A stretch of DNA of 31,620 nucleotides from Mesotaenium endlicherianum. Taxonomy: Eukaryota > Streptophyta > Zygnematophyceae > Zygnematales > Mesotaeniaceae. Shown in pieces: positions 20,501-28,716 of this stretch. Every line of letters begins with the position of its first letter. Positions within the stretch are counted from its first letter, which is position 1. The notes below the pieces were generated by a model. The model had not been told where the DNA came from. It searched no databases and was given only the letters and a program-made list of their open reading frames with translations. Location: positions 142,748 through 174,367 of the forward strand of contig WELA01009987.1 in assembly GCA_009602735.1 (NCBI GenBank), written 5' to 3'. The position numbers were made by a program, and so were the translations under genes.

Positions 20501-21979
20501 AAAACAAGATAATTGGGATGACCTGTTGCCTCAAATTCAGTTCGTGGTCAACAGTGCGGTGCACGCGTCAACGGGCAAGACTCCTTTTGAACTCAGACTG
20601 GGAAGAATTTCTAAGTCTCCTTTAGATGTACTGGGGGAGTCTTTAATTCACCCGGATGGGATTGACAATCCGGTCTCTCTCCAATTAACTCTGGAGTTTG
20701 CTGACACCTTGTCTGAAATGAATCGACTTACCAAATAGGCGATTAACAATTAATAAAGATCTTTATATCAGCAAGTAATCTTTATGGATTTTTTGTTAAT
20801 TGATTAAACGGCAAAAGGACAACACACTAGCAGTGAACAATACTCGTAAATCAAATGCGATTAAACTTGCATCAATAATGCACTTAGTAAACTCATACAT
20901 AAGCAAGGTTAGAAGACAGTGTGTATCAATGGCTTCTCGCCTTGGATTCAGATCTCTCTCAGTAAACTGTACAAAAGAGTTGGCCTCGTTTTCGAATGCC
21001 GAACTCGAGAGCAATGCCTAGCATATGTACATGGAATGAGTTTACTGTTCAACGGCCAGTGCGATGGCACCGCCTACCCGGGAGTTAACCACGTTGGTAG
21101 GACCTCGGTTAACCAAATCCACCGCCATCTCCCATCATCCCGAACCGCCATCCATCATAAGGATGTCATCTGGCCATTCATCTAGCATACCACACTTAGA
21201 TGCATATCGAGGCAGTCCGCTGCTACCGAGTATGGAAGTCAGCTGGCTGTCAAAGAATGTGTCAGCAAGCTGACTTAAGCTGACTTCAGCCTGCTACTTT
21301 CGGCTGAGTCATTAAACTGATAATAAATATAAAGTCCAGCAGACTGAATATTAACTAAAGTTCAGCAAGCTGAACTTCTTTAACTGTTATATTTAACTGA
21401 ATATTATATCAACCAATATACTGATTCATTACACTGTCAGAGGTCCAACAAAACCTGCACACAGCTTAAGAAAATCAACAAAAATACGCTAATCAGCACC
21501 GTCGCGAGCTGACATTTTCTAAGGGCGATTTGGTCAAACTGCATTCTCAACACCTGTACTTGCCTGGTGTGGTCAAGAAAAAGCTTGGCCCTGTCTGGGT
21601 CGGTCCATATTTGGTGGTGCGCCGTGCCGGTCAGAATGCTTACAAACTGAATATGTCAGCGGACTACAAGGGTCACCCAGTCTTTAATGTCTCGTTCCTG
21701 GAATCGTACATCAAAGGTGACACACAGTTCACTGGTCGGTAACCTGTCCAACCGGGACCGATCCCCGCTGTCAGAGAGGGTGACCCTGAGGAATATAAGG
21801 TCAAGGAGATTTTAGACGCTCGCTCTGTCCGTCGATCGTCTAAATATGTCATGAAGTACCTCATCCGATGGAAAGGTTACGATGCCTCTGGGGACACTTG
21901 GGAATTCAGAAATCAGCTGACCAATGCCAACGGGGCGTTGATACGGTTCCAGCTTCGGGCGGCTGGGGCACCTCCCTAA
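17470..21979 (+). pseudogene. Pol polyprotein of copy A: protease, RT, RNase H, integrase, chromodomain (broken)
   Basis: Visible domains: protease (DGGASH near 17800), RT ([30 protein letters not shown] near 18890-18915), RNase H ([30 protein letters not shown]), integrase zinc finger (CDQCPRNK) and core ([25 protein letters not shown]), integrase GPY/F-like tail (GPVWVGPYLV) and a chromodomain (YLIRWKGYDASGDTWE, near 21860-21905). Lesions: TGA 17503; duplicated 16 bp around N 17741; 1-bp loss in a T run near 17820; 33-bp in-frame deletion near 19129; 2-bp loss near 19290; TAG 20163; nested antisense LTR 20714-21433; TAA 21467; TAA 21740. The catalytic RNase H Glu (KELLAI in copy B) is Lys here (KKLLAI). 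The 725 bp of LTR plus target duplication accounts exactly for the frame change across the insertion. Confidence 0.9.
20709..21438 (-). mobile_element. Antisense solo LTR nested in the integrase region, with target duplication
   Basis: A single 720-bp LTR of the same family lies in reverse orientation at 20714-21433, from TGAAATGAAT to GATTCATTACA read on the + strand. It is flanked by TTGTC (20709-20713) and CTGTC (21434-21438), a five-base duplication with one difference. No internal element sequence is present, so it is a solo LTR left by LTR-LTR recombination. It inserted after copy A, so the family stayed active after copy A landed. Confidence 0.92.
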
Positions 21980-22031
21980 CTGTCATTACCGTAGACATGG
22001 ACAAGTGACAGGGTGTCCTGTCTCCATATAA

Positions 22032-22099
22032 GTTGGAGGGGAATGTGACAGTTAGTGACAGTTGTGACAGGCAGCCCACCTTTAAAATTAAGTTGGAGG
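22032..22099 (+). other. Polypurine/LTR-start-like scar between chromodomain and ORF3
   Basis: GTTGGAGGGGAATGTGACAG (22032-22051) resembles the end of a chromovirus: a polypurine run followed by a TG-starting LTR. The real boundary of this element (24073-24085) also reads GTTGGAGG followed by a TG. GTGACAG-type heptamers repeat three times at about 22045-22070, and GTTGGAGGG recurs at 22092. A 6-bp hairpin (GACAGG-GTGT-CCTGTC) lies just upstream near 22006-22021. I infer a relic boundary; it may be coincidence. Confidence 0.4.
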
Positions 22100-22291
22100 G
22101 AGTGGTGTTCTGTCTCGGGACCAGTTGCGCTCACATTCACTTTCTCTCTTACTCAATTTACCCTTATATTCACTCACACCAAGTATTTCTCACTAGAAAC
22201 TCTTCCTATCGCGTTCCTCTTCATCAAGGGCACTTAGTAGCGGCAAAATATCATGACTTCACTACTTGCATTGTTTTCATGATTGAGCAAG

Positions 22292-23968
22292 ATGACTCAA
22301 AAGTCAGAACTTAAGAGGAAGAGAAGAGCGGAAGAGGCACATGCATAATACTTGCAATTCCGTGGCGACGTCGAATCATCCTCCATCTCCGCTCGGGAAT
22401 CACAACGACTCCAACAATAGCGGGAGGCACAGAAGAAGAAGGAGGAGGAGGAACAGGCCAGACTGAGGCAGGAAGAACTGGACAGAAAAGCTGCAGAGGA
22501 GGCGAAGAAGGCAGAGGAGGAGAGGCAAGCTGAAGAGAGGCGGAAGCAACAGGCTGAAAAAGAAGAACAGAGGAGAATCAGCAGCTACCGCTACACAGTG
22601 CTGGGCAAGGGCTTTGATCTACTGGAGGAGGCCTTCAAGTATGCCCAGAGAAGTCGCAGTGAGTCGCAAAAGGAAATTCTCCAGAGGGAAGGGGAGACAT
22701 CCGAAAACTTTGACAAGTATATAGAGGTCAGCACAGGGCTCCTCCTCTACCACGATTACGCCAGGATGGTAGGATATACGGTCAGAGAGGCCAAGGCAAT
22801 GGCCCAGGTGAACGAAGCAGGGTCTGTATCAATTTCGGGTATCTGGGGGAAAGATAGGGTCATCAGGATGATCCCCATGGACGCGGACAGCTTTAAGGAC
22901 TCTACATCCCATAACAGGTTCAAGGCCATGTATAATGAGGTGGAGAGAAGGAGCTGGGATTTCTTGGCCAGGGAAACCAGTCAGCTGGACTTTGCAGGGC
23001 ACTGGTACCCTTGTACTCTGAAAAGGACAGACCCTGCCTTCTTCCAGAAGCCCACTGATTGGCGGTGGATGACCATCAACATGAGGGACCAGCAGAATCA
23101 CAAGGCGACGGATGAGGATTTCCTAACAGACCTAAAGGGGAACATAGTATTGCCCCCTCACGTTGCCGCTTGGGACCCAAGATTGGATGGAGTAAGAGAC
23201 TGCATGAGCCAAGAAATGCAAGAGGACAGGAGCAGGGCCCGAGAGTCATTCTCTGAAGGGAAGCACGCTTATGCCAAATGGGCAAGCAAGCAGGGGGAAT
23301 AGGACTTGTATGTGGTCCGGACTCAGCAGCCCCCACCAGCACCCAAAAGGGAAAGGTCAGTGGGATATTCTTTTTCTCGGGAAGAGCTGGAGCAGCTGAC
23401 AGAAGAGACCCCAGCAGTCTCAGAGGAACGAGGGGACGGTGAGGAGGAGGGGTCAGAGAAAGAAGAGGAGGAAGGCGAGGAGGAGGACACTAGCCCCGCC
23501 GTGATCCTGACACCTGCCACATCCCCTGTAAGGGAGAAGATTGGGTTGGCCCTACAGCAGCTCGTTGAAGAGGAAGATATCACTTGGCTGGGAACTGCCA
23601 GAGGACAGAGCCCATCTCCAGGCACGGAGACCCAGTCAGACAGGGCAGACAGGGCAGACAGGAGGGCTGCTAGAGAAATAGCGAGAGGCCTACCGGCATC
23701 TCCCTCGCAGAGAGGGCATGTACCCTTAGCTCATGTCATGCAACATCTTTCTGGGATGCCGGTATATGTACCAGTCAGTTTGAGGGCTGCCCAGGAGAAG
23801 GTTGCCTCCACTCAGTTACAGGCCGTGCTGGAGGAAACAGCACAGTCACTGCGTTCTCCGCAGGGCCCCTACACGAAGCCCCCCTCTTTGACAGGCTTCA
23901 GAAGACCCCAAGACAGGAGGAGGTCTGACTCTCTTAACCATAGGGCCCCAGGGGCATCTCCCTCTTAA
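22292..23968 (+). pseudogene. ORF3: extra reading frame between pol and 3' LTR, function unknown
   Basis: A single frame of 558 codons runs from ATG 22292 to TAA 23966-23968, interrupted only by TAA 22346, TAG 22418 and TAG 23300. Codons ~44-95 form a long Glu/Lys/Arg/Gln/Ala helix, probably coiled coil. Codons ~97-336 look globular (VLGKGFDLLEEAFKYAQ, YIEVSTGLLLYHDYARMVGY, GHWYPCTLKR, DWRWMTINMRDQQ). Codons ~338-558 are disordered in character, with an acidic run near 378-400 and Pro/Ser/Arg-rich sequence after it. There is no signal peptide, transmembrane helix or glycosylation pattern, so it does not look like an envelope protein. Standard plant chromoviruses end pol at or after the chromodomain and lack such a frame. 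I recognise no family. All three stops could derive from Gln codons by C-to-T change. Confidence 0.7.
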
Positions 23969-24048
23969 GGGCAGAGGGCCAAGGGCACAACACGCTGTAT
24001 GAGAGAGGAATCAGTCATTTTAGTAGGAGAAACCCATGTCCCCTGTGT

Positions 24049-24073
24049 CAGTGTTGTCGAGGCGACAACACTG
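24049..24073 (+). other. 11-bp perfect hairpin beside the 3' LTR
   Basis: CAGTGTTGTCG (24049-24059) and CGACAACACTG (24063-24073) pair perfectly around an AGG loop. The structure ends exactly where the polypurine stretch begins and 10 bp before the 3' LTR. It would be present near the 3' end of the genomic RNA. Confidence 0.85.
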
Positions 24074-24083
24074 TTGGAGGAAT
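24073..24083 (+). other. Polypurine tract, plus-strand priming site (short)
   Basis: GTTGGAGGAAT directly precedes the TG of the 3' LTR. The purine core GGAGGAA is short and interrupted compared with typical polypurine tracts, but it is in the required position. Confidence 0.6.
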
Positions 24084-24803
24084 TGTAATGAATCAGTATA
24101 TTGGTTGACATAATATTCATTTAAATATAATAGTTAAATAAGTTCAGCCTCCTGAACTCTAGTTAATAATCAATCTGCTGGACTTTATATTTAATACTAG
24201 TTTTATGACTCAGCCGGAAGCAACAAGCTGAAGTCAGCTTAAGTCAGCTCGCTAAAACATTCTCTGACAGCCAGCTGACTTCTGTACTCGGTCGCAGCGA
24301 ACTGCCTAGATATGCATCTAAGTGAGATATGCTAGATGAATAGCCAGATGACATTCCTTGGATGGATGGTGATTTGGGATAATGGGAGATGGCGTTGGAT
24401 TTGGTTTACCGAGATCCTGCCAGCGTGGTTAACTCTCGGGTAGGCGGTGCCATCGCACTTGCCGTTGAACAGTAAACTCATTCCGTGTACATGTGCTAGG
24501 TATTACTCCCGAGTTCGGCATTCGGAAACGAGGCCAACTCTCTTGTACAGCTTACTAAGAGAGATCTGAATCCAAGGCAAGAAGCCATTGATACGCACTG
24601 TCTTCTAACCTTGCTTATGTATGAGTTTACTGGTTGCATTATTGATGCTAGTTTACTCGCATTTGACTTGCGAGTATCATTCACTGCTAGTGTGTTGTCC
24701 TTTGCTGTTTAAACAATTAACGGGAAACACCATAAAGATTACTTCCTGATAAAAAGATCTTTATTAATTGTTAATCGCTTATTTGGTAAGTCAATTCATT
24801 TCA
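24084..24803 (+). repeat. 3' LTR of copy A
   Basis: The 720-bp LTR from TGTAATGAAT to AATTCATTTCA has the same length as the 5' LTR. By eye there are about 55 mismatches between the two, many of them transitions. It is followed by the right copy of the CAAAG duplication. Confidence 0.93.
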
Positions 24804-24808
24804 CAAAG
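24804..24808. repeat. Right target-site duplication CAAAG of copy A
   Basis: This five-base duplication matches 15260-15264 exactly and closes copy A. Confidence 0.92.
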
Positions 24809-24904
24809 TATGACAAACAGTATTTTAAACGTGCCGATGCGGCTTGAAATAAATCATAGCAGTCGATGGACCCCGTTATGAAACATTCTAGCCCCTGGCC
24901 GGTC

Positions 24905-25573
24905 TCAATATAATGTCCTTGATGTCCATGGGCCAGACAGCACGTGACGGAAGGCTCGAGACAAAAATAAGTTGGGAAAGCGGTCATGGCACAGTGCCAT
25001 CTGTCTTTGAACCACCTGCTGCACATCCGCATCTAGATCCACGTAGACGTACCGGTGTATGGCAATGCTAGCTTGCAAGGTAGCCAGGAGGCCAGTCGCA
25101 ATGCCAGCGTAGAGCTCCACAAGCACAATTCCGCCTGGTCGCTCGTCCAGCTGGTCCGTGTAAATAGGCGCGAGGAGTGGACGGCTTCCCACAATAGGGT
25201 CACTCGGCTCGTTTAGTGGTGGTTAGTTGCGCCTGACACTGTGCTGGTGGGGTGCTATGCATAGTGCGGACACCGCGCAAATGGCATCCTTGCGAGTCGA
25301 GCCTGGAATGGGACCACGGATCGACTGGGGACACATCATGCAAGCGTCAGCCTCATAAGCACGCCAACGGTCTCGTGCCTCCAATGCAAGATGTATAACG
25401 GGATCAGGTGTGCGAAGTCTTAGGCCTGACGAATGCCCTCCCGCTGCCACCGAAGGCACTCCTCCCTGTCCTCGAACTAAACTAATAAAATGTGTGCTAT
25501 TGAGAGTTGCACCGATAGTGACTCTTGCAAGTATATATGCAATTGCACAACGTGAGGTACTGGAGTGCTTCAA
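24905..25573 (-). pseudogene. C5-cytosine methyltransferase-like fragment, decayed
   Basis: Two minus-strand frames (25573-25223 and 25192-24905) lie in the same frame, separated by a TAA at 25223-25225, and together form about 223 codons. The second contains GGIVLVELYAGIATGLLATL followed ~15 residues later by YVYVDLDADVQQVVQRQ. This resembles motif I (the AdoMet-binding F/L-x-G-x-G type loop) and motif II (acidic residue after a beta strand) of C5-cytosine methyltransferases. The catalytic Pro-Cys motif is not present, so the fragment cannot be an active enzyme. The first part has a CMMC and a nearby Cys that might be a zinc site. It may come from a mobile element carrying a methyltransferase domain or from a host gene. 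The motif match is suggestive, not conclusive. Confidence 0.45.
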
Positions 25574-26437
25574 ATCACCGCCTAAGGCACTGGTTCATGT
25601 TCAAGAAAAACGGACAAACGGGTATTATCCGTTTGGCCGAATGCTTAAAACGAGCCGTTTGGCCAAGCCGTTTAACGCCGAACGAGCGTTTTTACGTGAC
25701 TTCCGAAAAGTCGCGACAATTTGCGCAGTCGCAAACGCATACTTCTGACCTGCACCGGTAGTTATAATCCATCGTTTGGCCAATAGGTCAGGTGTGAACG
25801 AATCAAAAAAAACAATCAAGGGTTTGAATACTCACGGTTGCAAAAGTCGCTTTGCAAATTTAGTTTCGTTTGACTTCTACGACTGTCGCAGAATTGCGTC
25901 ACGTCAACCGGGAGGTCGCGGGTTCAATTTCGGCCGGTGGCTCCCTTAGGCCACAATTGGTGTTTTCATTCGGGTTAACGACTTCTCGTTAATAGAAAAC
26001 AATGACAATTCATTATCCATAATAATGGCAGTCAAAATAAGTTAATCAAGCCGTAATTAATTAAGTTATTCCGCCATTATTAATCATGTTAATTTTATAA
26101 TTGATTACGTTGTATTTTTTTGAAGTAATCGGGTTACTTACAATTCTTTTTGCAATAGTAATATGGTAGTTTTGCCAATCGACCTTAACTTAGTTGGCAC
26201 ACGTGTGTGTCAAATAACTCAACAAATATGCAATCTTATACAAATAAAAAGTATGACGTCTTTTAGGTAATTAGAAGAACGTTATAAATACGCCTAAAAA
26301 GCTCAGAACGTTACACTTCTCCCCTTCAGAAATAACTTAACGCCTTCGTTAAGCATAAGTAGCCCGTGTCAATACTCGCCAAAGCGAGCGTGAAACACAC
26401 TTGGGACGAACTGACAATTACATCGAACATGGACAGA
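25574..26437. other. Spacer between the methyltransferase-like fragment and copy B
   Basis: CCGTTTGGCC occurs at 25629-25638 and 25655-25664, with related CCGTTTAACGCC at 25668 and CGTTTGGCCA at 25773. A tRNA-promoter-like box lies at 25921. The rest is AT-rich (TTAAT-rich near 25980-26110). No gene is supported. Confidence 0.45.
25880..25955 (+). repeat. tRNA-like segment, possible SINE head or tRNA relic
   Basis: GGTTCAATTTC at 25921-25931 is close to the RNA polymerase III B box (GGTTCRANTCC). It is preceded by GGGAGGTCGCG, as in the variable-loop and T-arm region of tRNAs. The T stem pairs only imperfectly, and no matching 5' acceptor arm or good A box was found, so this is not a functional tRNA gene. 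Confidence 0.3.
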
Positions 26438-26442
26438 AAAGA
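26438..26442. repeat. Putative left target duplication of copy B (AAAGA)
   Basis: AAAGA directly precedes the TG of copy B's 5' LTR. The right-hand partner lies beyond the window, so this is assigned by position only. Confidence 0.5.
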
Positions 26443-27187
26443 TGTAATGAATCAGTATATTAGTAGATATAATATTCATTTAGATATAATAGTTAATTTA
26501 GTTCAGCCTGCTGAACTTTAGTTAGTAGTCAGTCTGCTGAACTTTAGTTAATAATCAGTCTGCTGGACTTTACATAATTATCAGTTTAATGACTCGGCCA
26601 AAAGCAGCAGGCCGAAGTCAACTTAAGTCAGCTTGCTGACACATTCTTTGACAGCCAGCTGACTTCCGTGCTCGGTAGCAGCGAACTGCCTTGATATGCA
26701 TCTAAGTGCGATATGCTAGATGAATGGCCAGATGACATCCCTATGATGGATGGCTATTCGGGATGATGGGAGATGGCGGTGGATTTGGTTAACCGAGGTC
26801 CTACCAACGTGGTTAACTCCCGGGTAGGCGGTGCCATCGCACTGACCGTTGAACAGTAAACTCATTCCATGTACATATGCTAGGCATTGCTCTCGAGTTC
26901 GGCATTCGGAAACGAGGCCAACTCTCTTGTACAGCTTACTGAGAGAACTCTGAATCCAAGGCGAGAAGCCATTGATACGCACTGTCTTCTAACCTTGCTT
27001 ATGTATGAGTTTACTGATTTGCATCATTGATGCTAGTTTACTCGCATTTGACTTACGAGTATTATTCCCTGCTAGTGTATTGTCCTTTGCCGTTTAACTA
27101 GTTAACGGAAATACCATAAAGATTACTTGCTGATATAAAGATCTTTATTAATTGTTAATCGCCTATTTGGTAAGTCGATTCATTTCA
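26443..27187 (+). repeat. 5' LTR of copy B (745 bp)
   Basis: It runs from TGTAATGAATC to GATTCATTTCA. It is 25 bp longer than the other three LTRs because of an extra 26-bp U3 unit (26510-26535 and 26536-26561, starting GCTGAACTTTAGTTA). The region 27135-27148 is a 14-bp perfect palindrome that includes the TATA-like sequence (ATAAAG/CTTTAT around GATC). Confidence 0.93.
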
Positions 27188-27188
27188 G

Positions 27189-27200
27189 TGGTATCGGAGC
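27189..27200 (+). other. Primer-binding site of copy B, initiator tRNA-Met type
   Basis: TGGTATCGGAGC begins one base after the LTR. It is identical to the site in copy A and differs at one position from the complement of initiator tRNA-Met. Confidence 0.85.
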
Positions 27201-27221
27201 AGTTATCACAGTCTTCTTTGT

Positions 27222-28700
27222 ATGGTAAGGACAAGGTCTCAAACTAGCAACTCCCGAGACATGGAGAACCAGGATAACGAGAATGTCGAAAACCAGGCGG
27301 AAAGCCATGTAGCGGGAAACCGTACCTATTCGGAAGCAGTAGCGGATACTGCAGCTAGGGAGGCTGCAGATGAGGCAGCTGCTATTGCCTCAGTCGCAGC
27401 TCAGCAAGCTGAGGAGGAGATAGCCAGACTAGAAGCTGAACAAGTAGCAAAGGCCGCTGAAGATATACAAAGGAGGGAAGGACAGCCAGCTGACGAGCGC
27501 ACTGTTGAAGAACTTATGGCATCAAGGGCCAATGTTCTGAACCCACCTCCTGCCGTACAACTCAATGTACCCCTAGGTCAAATACGTGACCGGCTGAATG
27601 CGGCAGGAATTGCTGCTGCAGGAGCAAGAGGGATTGTTGAGGACACTACTCAGCGAGTAGATGCCAATGCTGCTGCTGCATTTGCTAATCTACCACCCCA
27701 AAATGTAGACTTGGGAGCATTGTTCGTTCAGATGCAGTCGCAAATGGCGACCATGTATCAGTCCCAGCAGGAGGACAAAAGAATCATAATGTCCCTACTC
27801 CGGGACAGAGACCAACTGGGGTCTCACACCACTAGTGGTGGTGGCCGAGGGCCTAGTAAGCCCAAGCCGAAACCTCCCCAGGACTATGATCCTGAGGGAA
27901 ACAGAAAATATTACCTGATCAAGTTTCTCGCGGATGTTGAGCAGTGGCTGGAGAACTACCCAGAACTGCAAGATTACGAGAAGGTCAGGCACACCGGTGC
28001 GCTACTGAAAGGCAGTGCCGCAGACTGGTGGCTTTACTGGAAGGAAGAGCGTAAGGCTCGGCAACTCGGTGACCCTACGTGGGTAGAGTTTGTCGAGAAG
28101 TTGCATGAGAAGTTTGATGTCATCAACCAGCAGGAGAAAGCTATCTATGCGATGATCTCCCTGACACTGAAGCAGACCACTTCAGTTGCTGAGTTTGCTC
28201 AAAAGTTCCAAGAGAACATGATGAAGCAGCCTGATTTGCCAGAACGGTATAGGATAGCATACTTCAGGTATGGCTTGAAATCCGAGGTCTCTGGTCATTT
28301 TGCTGAGAAAAAGTATGAGAAACTGGCTGACTTGATCCAGGATGCTGACGCCTGGGATCAGCAGCAGTTCAATCACAAGCGCCAGAGTAACGCTTTGGTG
28401 TCTAAGATTGTCAAAAAGCCCCACGGTTCCTACAATGCAGTTGAAGGAGACCAGGCTGAGGATAATCAGGGTGATGAATATGAGTATGAGTACAATGCTA
28501 TTCAGTCTAGAGGTAGAGGTGGTCCCTCTCGAGGTGGCTATGGAAGGGGTGGTGGTAGGACTAAGCCGAGACCAGCCTCAGCAAAATCTACTTGCTACCA
28601 TTGTCAGCAGAAAGGCCACTACAGAGAACAGTGTCCGGTCAAGCACCTGCCTAAGGTCGAGAGAAAAGACCAGCCTTTAAAAGACAGCAACAGTCAGTAA
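27222..28700 (+). CDS. Gag polyprotein of copy B
   Basis: The 492-residue Gag starts at MVRTRSQT, 22 bases after the primer-binding site. Residues ~40-100 are Ala/Glu-rich and helical, with many [15 protein letters not shown] repeats. The capsid-type domain spans ~217-388 ([50 protein letters not shown]). A DEYEYEY acidic patch precedes an [14 protein letters not shown] tract, and the CCHC zinc knuckle [14 protein letters not shown] follows. The frame is fully open and ends at TAA 28698-28700 inside the frameshift stem-loop. The start codon is embedded in ATG|GTAAGG, a good match to a splice donor. Confidence 0.93.
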   Translation: MVRTRSQTSNSRDMENQDNENVENQAESHVAGNRTYSEAVADTAAREAADEAAAIASVAAQQAEEEIARLEAEQVAKAAEDIQRREGQPADERTVEELMASRANVLNPPPAVQLNVPLGQIRDRLNAAGIAAAGARGIVEDTTQRVDANAAAAFANLPPQNVDLGALFVQMQSQMATMYQSQQEDKRIIMSLLRDRDQLGSHTTSGGGRGPSKPKPKPPQDYDPEGNRKYYLIKFLADVEQWLENYPELQDYEKVRHTGALLKGSAADWWLYWKEERKARQLGDPTWVEFVEKLHEKFDVINQQEKAIYAMISLTLKQTTSVAEFAQKFQENMMKQPDLPERYRIAYFRYGLKSEVSGHFAEKKYEKLADLIQDADAWDQQQFNHKRQSNALVSKIVKKPHGSYNAVEGDQAEDNQGDEYEYEYNAIQSRGRGGPSRGGYGRGGGRTKPRPASAKSTCYHCQQKGHYREQCPVKHLPKVERKDQPLKDSNSQ

Positions 28701-28716
28701 TCCAGTCTACTGACTG
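28676..28716 (+). promoter_or_regulatory. Programmed -1 ribosomal frameshift signal between gag and pol
   Basis: The gag codons CCT TTA AAA contain the heptamer T TTA AAA (28676-28682), a canonical X XXY YYZ slippery site in the correct frame. After an 8-nt spacer (28683-28690), CAGTCAGTA (28691-28699) pairs perfectly with TACTGACTG (28708-28716) around an 8-nt loop. Pol is in the -1 frame and is open from the slip site. The gag stop lies inside the stem. All three elements of a -1 signal are therefore present at standard spacing. Confidence 0.82.

Larger units (their letters stand above)
15265..24803 (+). mobile_element. Copy A: full-length Ty3/gypsy chromovirus, non-functional
   Basis: The order is: 5' LTR 15265-15984, primer-binding site 15986, gag 16019-17488, pol 17470-21979 (protease, RT, RNase H, integrase, chromodomain; frame -1 to gag), ORF3 22292-23968, polypurine stretch, 3' LTR 24084-24803. 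Both LTRs are 720 bp, and a CAAAG duplication flanks the unit. RT-RNaseH-integrase order and the chromodomain identify a chromovirus. At 9.54 kb it is long for the class because of ORF3 and a 720-bp nested LTR. A hand comparison of its two LTRs gives about 55 mismatches (7-8%), so the insertion is not recent. Pol is broken by a mutated slippery site, several stops, indels, an N gap and the nested LTR, so the copy cannot be autonomous. Confidence 0.93.

Noticed and set aside
22292..23968. ORF3 as an envelope gene
   Set aside because: No signal peptide, transmembrane helix, Cys pattern or glycosylation cluster is visible; the protein is charged and helical.
25880..25955. Functional tRNA gene
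   Set aside because: There is no acceptor-stem partner upstream, no convincing A box, and the T stem is imperfect.
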